The translations under genes were made by a program, and so were the position numbers. Source: Kallipyga massiliensis ph2 (GTDB taxonomy: Bacteria; Bacillota; Clostridia; Tissierellales; Peptoniphilaceae). Taken from it: a stretch of DNA of 64,000 nucleotides. Below are positions 57,988 to 64,000 of the stretch, piece by piece; position 1 is the first letter of the stretch, and each line of letters opens with the position of its first letter. The notes under the pieces are model-generated. The model made no database searches. It saw nothing but the letters and a program-made list of their open reading frames with translations, and was not told the origin of the DNA. The stretch spans positions 788,938-852,937 of the forward strand of contig NZ_HE978585.1 in assembly GCF_000311985.1 (NCBI RefSeq). Reading direction: 5' to 3'.

Positions 57988-59052
57988 ATGGCTTTTGAAT
58001 TGGAGGCTAGGCAAGCCGACAAACTCTTTGAGAGCTTGTCCAAAGAATACGACCTGTATGCGCCCGTCCGGACGGACGAGGAGGCCAATGACGGGGAATC
58101 CCATATCTGCTATGAGAAGGTGACGGCCTTCAAGCAAGTGGCTTGGGACCTCCTGGCTCATGAGCCCGCCAAGGTCGCCATCACCCCGGCTCGGGAGGAG
58201 ATGATCCATTTTACAGAAGACCGGACTGTGGAGGATCCGGGCTTTTCCAAAAAGCGCCTGATCTTTGCCCGACCCTGCGATATTGTCTCCCAGGAAATCC
58301 AGGACAATATGTTCCTGAAAAATGGGGGAATCGTTGATAGCTACTACAAGAGGGCCCGGGACCGGGTCAAGTTCGCTATGATGGAGTGCGCCGGTGGACA
58401 GGAATCCTGTTTCTGCAATTCCATGGGCGGGGCCCATACGGATGATTGGGCTTTTGCCTGCCGGTTCTCCGAGGATGGCCTTCAAGCGGAGGTCAAGGAT
58501 CCTTCCTTCGTCGCCTGCTTTGAGGAGGCCGGGGGCAAGGAGGTGGACTACGCCTTTTCCTATGTGGAAGAGGATGACAATCCGGTCGACCTGCCCGACC
58601 TTTCGGATGAGGAGCTTTATCGGGCCATCCTGAAGGACCCCCTATGGGACCTCTATGGCGGCCTCTGCGTCAACGCCCTCCAGTGCACCAAGACCTGTCC
58701 CACCTGCACCTGCTTTACGGTTATCGACCGGGCAGAGGAAGGGAAGGACCCCGTCCGCTATCGGGAATATGCCTCCTGCATGGACGATGACTATGAGAAG
58801 ATGGCCAAGCAGAAGGGGATGCGGACCGACAATGCCATGCGGACCCGCTTCCGGGTTCTCCACAAGATCCATGACTACCAGGCCCGCTTCGGTGACCGGC
58901 CCATGTGCACCGGTTGCGGCCGCTGCACCCGGAACTGCCCCAAACACATCAATATGGCCATGATCATCAAGCAGGTCAATAAGGCGGTGGACCGCTTGCA
59001 TAAGGAAGAAGCCGGCCAGGGAGAAGCAAAACCGGCCGGGGAGGTGGAATAA
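57988..59052 (+). CDS. asrA: anaerobic sulfite reductase subunit A (iron-sulfur)
   Basis: A 354-residue cytoplasmic electron-transfer subunit. Two Cys clusters are seen: CTKTCPTCTC (about 232-241) and CTGCGRCTRNCP (about 307-318), typical of [4Fe-4S] ferredoxin-like domains. In AsrABC it passes electrons from AsrB to the sirohaem subunit. The start at 57988 follows GAGGAGGG; in-frame extensions upstream run into the tRNA terminator. Its stop shares one base with asrB. Confidence 0.9.
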   Translation: MAFELEARQADKLFESLSKEYDLYAPVRTDEEANDGESHICYEKVTAFKQVAWDLLAHEPAKVAITPAREEMIHFTEDRTVEDPGFSKKRLIFARPCDIVSQEIQDNMFLKNGGIVDSYYKRARDRVKFAMMECAGGQESCFCNSMGGAHTDDWAFACRFSEDGLQAEVKDPSFVACFEEAGGKEVDYAFSYVEEDDNPVDLPDLSDEELYRAILKDPLWDLYGGLCVNALQCTKTCPTCTCFTVIDRAEEGKDPVRYREYASCMDDDYEKMAKQKGMRTDNAMRTRFRVLHKIHDYQARFGDRPMCTGCGRCTRNCPKHINMAMIIKQVNKAVDRLHKEEAGQGEAKPAGEVE

Positions 59053-59876
59053 TGACGGACACCATGGCGACAAAGAACCCCTACATGAGCCAGGCTCATG
59101 AAATCCTGGCCATCCGGAAGGAAACTCAAATGGAGTGGACCTTCCGCCTGGCCTATGATACGGAAAAGACCGACCCCCATCCCGGATGCTTTTATATGCT
59201 GGGCATTCCCGGAATGGGCGAAACCCCCATCTCCTTCTCCGAGAAGGGACCGGGCTACCTGGACTTCACCCTCCGCAATGTCGGCGAGGTGACCGACGCC
59301 ATTTTTGCGAAGAAGCCGGGGGAGACCATCCACCTGAGAGGTCCCCTGGGCAATGGCTGGCCCATGGACCAATTCCGCGGCAAGCACATGGTCCTCATCG
59401 GCGGAGGAACCGGTGTCGCCCCCATCAAGTCCCTCATGGAGGCCGCCTACCATGACAAGGACCTCTTTTTGTCCATGACCATCGTGGTCGGCTTTCGTGA
59501 CCATGAGGCCATCCTCTTTAAGGAAGCCCTGGACAAGTATGAGAAGGATGACTTCTTCACCACCCTCTATTGCCTGGACAATGAGTCCCACGAGACCTGG
59601 CGGAAGGGCTTTGTCACCGAGTATCTCAAGGAGATCCCCTTCGCTGAATTCGGCGATGACTATGCCGTCGCCCTTGTCGGCCCCCCACCCATGATGCACT
59701 TCTCCGCCCTGGAGCTCATGAAAAACGGCGTGGAGGAAGACCACATCTGGCAGTCCTTCGAGCGGAAGATGTACTGCGGCCTGGGCAAGTGTGGCCACTG
59801 CCGGATGAACCAAGACTACGTCTGCATCGACGGCCCCATCTTCAACTACACCCAAGCCAAGAAATTTGTAGACTAA
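59052..59876 (+). CDS. asrB: anaerobic sulfite reductase subunit B (flavin/NAD(P)H)
   Basis: A 274-residue ferredoxin-NADP-reductase-like protein. The FAD region ends in FAKKPGETIHLRGPLGNGWP, the nucleotide loop is LIGGGTGVAPIKSL (about 117-130) and a Cys cluster CGLGKCGHCRMNQDYVC (about 240-256) binds a [2Fe-2S]. It feeds NAD(P)H electrons to AsrA. The catalytic gene asrC does not follow: a terminator and repeats do. It could therefore serve a remote AsrC or another acceptor. Confidence 0.9.
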   Translation: MTDTMATKNPYMSQAHEILAIRKETQMEWTFRLAYDTEKTDPHPGCFYMLGIPGMGETPISFSEKGPGYLDFTLRNVGEVTDAIFAKKPGETIHLRGPLGNGWPMDQFRGKHMVLIGGGTGVAPIKSLMEAAYHDKDLFLSMTIVVGFRDHEAILFKEALDKYEKDDFFTTLYCLDNESHETWRKGFVTEYLKEIPFAEFGDDYAVALVGPPPMMHFSALELMKNGVEEDHIWQSFERKMYCGLGKCGHCRMNQDYVCIDGPIFNYTQAKKFVD

Positions 59877-59900
59877 GACAAGCAAGCGAAGATTGAGAAA

Positions 59901-59939
59901 AAGAAGCCGGACACCGTGGGGTGGCCGGCTTTTCTTTTG
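59901..59939 (+). terminator. terminator after asrB
   Basis: AAGAAGCCGG and CACC pair with GGTG and CCGGCTTTTC around a short loop, followed by TTTTG. Confidence 0.88.
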
Positions 59940-60255
59940 TGAGGTAAAATCCCGAATTTTCTCATCGTGCCGCCACCCTTGACGGCAGGACAAAATTCGC
60001 TTTTTCATCTTCGCCGACGGCGACGAACTCAGCAACTTCCCTTCCCTCCCCGTCGGCTATTTTATTGTAGCGAATTTTATCCTTAGGCCATCAAGGGCAA
60101 GCCGCCTGCGGCGGTGGCTCCTGCCTCGGGCTCTGAACTCAATGTTTTGCCTTCTACTTTCTCTTGGTGACGCTCATATCAATGCTTTGGTGTCGGATAA
60201 TTAAGGTCATAGGCGACACTTGTCCGGTATTCAGACATTTTTTGCCACTACAGAT
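59940..60255. other. non-coding gap after asrB
   Basis: It contains an inverted pair, AAAATTCGCT (59993-60002) and AGCGAATTTTA (60069-60079), enclosing a GCCGACGGCGAC stretch, a possible large stem-loop. It also holds the inverted copy of the dispersed 42-bp element (60100-60141). No gene is supported here. Confidence 0.5.
60100..60141 (-). repeat. dispersed 42-bp element, copy 2 (inverted)
   Basis: The reverse complement reads GAGTTCAGAGCCCGAGGCAG and ends in a GCCGCAGGCGGC hairpin, nearly the same as 1690-1732. It precedes array R4 by about 115 bp. Confidence 0.7.
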
Positions 60256-60478
60256 CCCCCTTATCTGGCAAAATCGGGAAAAAGGGGGCCATGTGGAGCC
60301 CCCTCATCTGGTCGAATCAGGGAATAAGGAGGCCAAGCAAAGCCCCCTCATCTGGCGAAATCGAGGGGAAAGGGGGCCAAGCCGAGCCCCCTCATCTGGC
60401 TGAATCAGGGAATGAGGGGGAATAGGCGGTCCCCCTTATCCGGCGGAATCGGAAATAAGGGGGCCAATTGCCCCCGCC
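60256..60478. repeat. array R4 of 44-bp periodic arms, five units (CCCCCTYAT / ATRAGGGGG)
   Basis: C-arms CCCCCTTAT or CCCCCTCAT start at 60256, 60299, 60343, 60387 and 60431: steps of 43, 44, 44 and 44 bp. G-arms AAAGGGGG, ATAAGGAGG, AAAGGGGG, ATGAGGGGG and ATAAGGGGG alternate with them. The core after each C-arm is alike (CTGGCAAAATCGGG, CTGGTCGAATCAGGG, CTGGCGAAATCGAGG, CTGGCTGAATCAGGG, CCGGCGGAATCGG). The 7-10 bases between a G-arm and the next C-arm are variable. It lies between the convergent asrB and pyrI genes. Confidence 0.88.
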
Positions 60479-60494
60479 ACCTCACCAAGCAAAA

Positions 60495-60668
60495 GACCCC
60501 CAGACCCAACTTGAGCGCATTGCAAATCCGAAGGATTTGCCTAAGCGAAAGTGGGTCTGGGGGTCGTCCCGCCTAAGCGAAAGTGGGTCTGGGGGTCGTC
60601 CCGCCTAAGCGAAAGTGGGTCTGGGGGTCGTCCCGCCTAAGCGAAAGTGGGTCTGGGGGTCGTCTTTA
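60495..60668. repeat. palindrome with its arm tandemly repeated four times (32-bp period)
   Basis: The left arm GACCCCCAGACCCA (60495-60508) and an inner hairpin GCAAATCC-GAA-GGATTTGC (60522-60540) are followed by four near-identical 32-bp units starting CTAAGCGAAAGTGGGTCTGG at 60541, 60573, 60605 and 60637. Each unit ends in the complement of the left arm. Only one arm is multiplied. The last unit abuts the pyrI stop (60666), so on the minus strand this is the pyr operon 3' end. Confidence 0.95.
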
Positions 60669-61097
60669 TTCGTCTTCCAAAGACTTTCCGATGGTATCGC
60701 AGTAAATGCAGCGGTAGGTCTTGGTTTCGGGATCGGTTAGGCGGAAGACATGGGGGAGTTCCTGCTCGATGGAGGTGATGCAGCGGGGGTTCTTGCAGTG
60801 GAGGATGTTGGTGATTTTCTCCGGGAGTTCGGGGTGGATTTTTTTAACCACGTGGTTGTCTTTGATGATGTTGACGGAGATCTTGGGGTCAAAGTAGCCC
60901 AGGAGGGCGAAGTCCAGGTCAAGGGGTTTGGCGACCTTGAGGATGTCCTTCTTGCCCTTCTTCTTGGAATCGGCGTGTTCGATGAGGGCAACCTGGCAGT
61001 CCAGTTGGTCCAGGCCCAGGTGATGGTAGAGGATACGGCCCTGGCCGTTGGGGATGTGGTCGATGACGATGCCTTCTTGTAAATCGCCTAAAATCAT
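60666..61097 (-). CDS. pyrI: aspartate carbamoyltransferase regulatory subunit
   Basis: A 143-residue regulatory chain that binds nucleotides (CTP/ATP) and the catalytic subunit. The zinc site is CKNPRC (about 99-104) and CIYC (about 128-131). The nucleotide domain starts [21 protein letters not shown]. It overlaps pyrB by 4 bases. No terminator other than the repeated palindrome is present. Confidence 0.96.
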   Translation of the reverse strand: MILGDLQEGIVIDHIPNGQGRILYHHLGLDQLDCQVALIEHADSKKKGKKDILKVAKPLDLDFALLGYFDPKISVNIIKDNHVVKKIHPELPEKITNILHCKNPRCITSIEQELPHVFRLTDPETKTYRCIYCDTIGKSLEDE

Positions 61098-62026
61098 TGG
61101 TGAGCCTCCTTGCTGAGTCCCAGCAGTTTCATAATCAGTGCCATCCGGATGTACTTGCCATTTTGGACCTGGCGGAAGTAGGCCGCCCTGGGGTCCTTAT
61201 CCACCGCCGTGGAGATCTCATTGACCCGGGGCAGGGGGTGGAGGATCCGCATATCCTCTTTGGCATTTTTCAGCTTATGGGGGGTCAGGATGTAGGAGTC
61301 CTTAAGGCGGAGATAATCAGCCTCATTGAAGAAGCGCTCCTTCTGGACCCGGGTCATATAGAGGATGTCCAGCTTGGGGATGGCTTCATCCAGGCTGGAA
61401 ACTTCTTCATAGGGGATTCCCTTGGCATCCAGGATTTCCGTCTTGACGTTTTCCGGAACCTTGAGTTCATCCGGGGAGATGAGGACGAACTTGATGTTGG
61501 CGTAGCGGGACATGGCCATGATGAGGGAGTGGACGGTCCGGCCAAACTTGAGGTCGCCGCAGCAACCCACGACCAGGTTGTCTAGCCGGCCCATCTCCAG
61601 GGAGATGGTGATCAGGTCGGTCAGGGTCTGAGTGGGGTGGTGGTGGCCACCGTCGCCGGCGTTGATGACAGGGATGTCCACGTTATGGGCGGCAACGTAA
61701 GGGGCCCCTTCCTTGGGATGGCGCATAGCGATGATGTCGGCGAAGCATTCCACGGTCTTGGCTGTATCCGCCACGGACTCGCCCTTGGCAACGGAGGAGT
61801 TTCCGGCCGAAGAGAAGCCCAGAACCTGGCCGCCCATGGACATCATGGCGGAGGTGAAGGAGAGCCGGGTCCGGGTGGAGGGCTCATAGAAGAGGGTGCC
61901 CAGAATCTTGTGGGCGCAGACTTCCTGGTAGTCTTGGGGGTGGTCCTTGATGTCCTTGCCCACCTCAATGAGCTGGTCGATTTCTTCGACGGTCAGGTCG
62001 GAGATGGTGATTAAGTCTTTTTTCAT
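61094..62026 (-). CDS. pyrB: aspartate carbamoyltransferase catalytic subunit
   Basis: A 310-residue enzyme that makes carbamoyl-aspartate, the first committed pyrimidine intermediate. The carbamoyl-phosphate site is [11 protein letters not shown] (about 47-57). It also has the loop [19 protein letters not shown] (about 129) and the Asp-binding HPLPRVNEI (about 266). It pairs with PyrI for allosteric control. The start follows AAGGAGG. Confidence 0.97.
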   Translation of the reverse strand: MKKDLITISDLTVEEIDQLIEVGKDIKDHPQDYQEVCAHKILGTLFYEPSTRTRLSFTSAMMSMGGQVLGFSSAGNSSVAKGESVADTAKTVECFADIIAMRHPKEGAPYVAAHNVDIPVINAGDGGHHHPTQTLTDLITISLEMGRLDNLVVGCCGDLKFGRTVHSLIMAMSRYANIKFVLISPDELKVPENVKTEILDAKGIPYEEVSSLDEAIPKLDILYMTRVQKERFFNEADYLRLKDSYILTPHKLKNAKEDMRILHPLPRVNEISTAVDKDPRAAYFRQVQNGKYIRMALIMKLLGLSKEAHQ

Positions 62027-62035
62027 GCTTCCTCC

Positions 62036-62674
62036 TTAGGCGTGGATCCAGGATTCATCCTGGGGGTGGTCACGGAAGGCCATGAGCTTGGCTCGGTCTT
62101 CTTCTTCAATATGGCCCGTTTTCAGGGCCGTGTCGACGATGTCATCGAAAGTGGTTAGGGTGTGGACCTCCAGGGGGTGGTCACGGAAGGCCTGGACGGA
62201 CTTTTCCATGGCGTAGGTGAAGATGGCGCAGGCCCCGATGACCTGGGCTCCGGCCTCCTCCAAGGCCTCAACCACATCCAGGAGGGAGCCTCCGGTGGAG
62301 ATGAGGTCTTCGATGACCACGACCTTGTCCCCTTTATTCAGGCGACCCTCGATCCGGTTCTGCCGGCCATGGTCCTTGGACCCGGACCGGACATAGCCCA
62401 TGGGGAGGTCCAGGCGGTCGGCGACCAGGGCGGCATGGGCAATGCCCGCCGTGGCGGTTCCCATGAGGACCTGGGCTTCAGGGAAGTGGTCCTTGACCAG
62501 TTCAGCAAGGCCTTCCTCCACCTGGGCCCGGAAGTCCGGGTAGGAGAGGATGAGGCGGTTGTCTGTGTAGATGGGGGATTTGATTCCGGAGGCCCAGGTG
62601 AAAGGCTGTCCGGGCCGGAGGAAGACCGCCTGGATATCCAGGAGGCCTTGGGCGATGGTGGATGGTGAGGTCAT
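62036..62674 (-). CDS. pyrE: orotate phosphoribosyltransferase
   Basis: A 212-residue enzyme converting orotate and PRPP to OMP. The PRPP-binding motif is VVVIEDLISTGGSL (about 113-126). FTWASGIKSPIYTDNR at the start is typical. I use ATG 62674 (MTSPSTIAQG), preceded by AAAGGATC; the longer frame upstream is low-complexity Pro/Arg and is rejected. It ends 9 bases before pyrB. Confidence 0.95.
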   Translation of the reverse strand: MTSPSTIAQGLLDIQAVFLRPGQPFTWASGIKSPIYTDNRLILSYPDFRAQVEEGLAELVKDHFPEAQVLMGTATAGIAHAALVADRLDLPMGYVRSGSKDHGRQNRIEGRLNKGDKVVVIEDLISTGGSLLDVVEALEEAGAQVIGACAIFTYAMEKSVQAFRDHPLEVHTLTTFDDIVDTALKTGHIEEEDRAKLMAFRDHPQDESWIHA

Positions 62675-62720
62675 AGGGATCCTTTCTGCGTTTTGTGGAG
62701 TGGCGGTTGGCTTTTGCCGG

Positions 62721-64000
<1,280 letters not shown>

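Noticed and set aside
60256-60478. Possible CRISPR array from the regular spacing
   Set aside because: The fixed elements are only 9-bp arms on alternating strands, the stretches between them are similar to each other rather than unique, and no cas genes are in the window.

Overview
The window looks like a chromosomal segment of an anaerobic, fermentative, low-oxygen Bacillota, most likely a Clostridia/Tissierellia-type lineage. The evidence is a CtsR-ClpC heat-shock operon with a canonical CtsR box, strong AGGAGG ribosome sites, a butyryl-CoA-dehydrogenase-like enzyme, a flavodiiron protein, a complete V-type (Na+-type) ATPase operon in the Enterococcus hirae ntp order, anaerobic sulfite reductase subunits and a Crh-like HPr. 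The core is GC-rich. The stretch from about 45.9 to 53.2 kb is clearly more AT-rich and accessory.

Layout. 0-1.5 kb: an IS256-family element. 1.8-5.2 kb (minus): a flavodiiron protein behind an acyl-CoA dehydrogenase/EtfA/rubredoxin fusion, plausibly one oxygen-scavenging electron chain. 5.4-12.2 kb (plus): ctsR-mcsA-clpC-radA-carD-yacL, resembling the Bacillus ctsR region but without mcsB and disA. 12.5-18.6 kb: a membrane S41-like protein, glpF with a leader terminator, a Crh-like protein, cdaA-cdaR for cyclic di-AMP, and a LiaF-like protein. 18.8-25.1 kb: gltX-cysS-rlmB, a CitXG-like protein and an M18 aminopeptidase. 25.1-25.3 kb: two tRNA genes on the minus strand. 25.5-35.5 kb: the V-ATPase operon ending in a glycosyltransferase. 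35.6-39.1 kb: a membrane Ser/Thr kinase, a secreted membrane-anchored partner and a phosphoesterase. 39.3-44.5 kb: a tightly overlapping operon of a RelA/SpoT-like protein, SAH/MTA deaminase, an AcpS-NnrD fusion, MazF and Map. 44.7-45.9 kb: twelve tRNA genes.

45.9-55.0 kb is an accessory zone. It is delimited by a duplicated tRNA-Phe/terminator/promoter block and holds two decayed IS30-type copies, an XRE regulator, secreted proteins of unknown function, a nitrilase-like hydrolase, an ABC exporter fragment, an MsmX remnant and malQ. One tRNA-Phe copy carries a 180-bp cloverleaf-like insert flanked by 20-bp direct repeats. 55.1-64.0 kb: a YitT protein, YlmH, a small membrane protein, AcpP, two tRNAs, asrAB, then (minus) the pyrimidine operon pyrD-pyrF-pyrE-pyrB-pyrI, with pyrD running off the end.

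The most unusual feature is a set of four intergenic arrays (about 1.54-1.67, 12.24-12.51, 44.48-44.64 and 60.25-60.48 kb). Each is built of alternating C-rich and G-rich arms repeating every 41-45 bp. Each locus has its own arm sequence, while a short AT-rich core between arms is similar across loci. I do not recognise this family. All functional calls come from reading translated motifs by eye; no database search was run.
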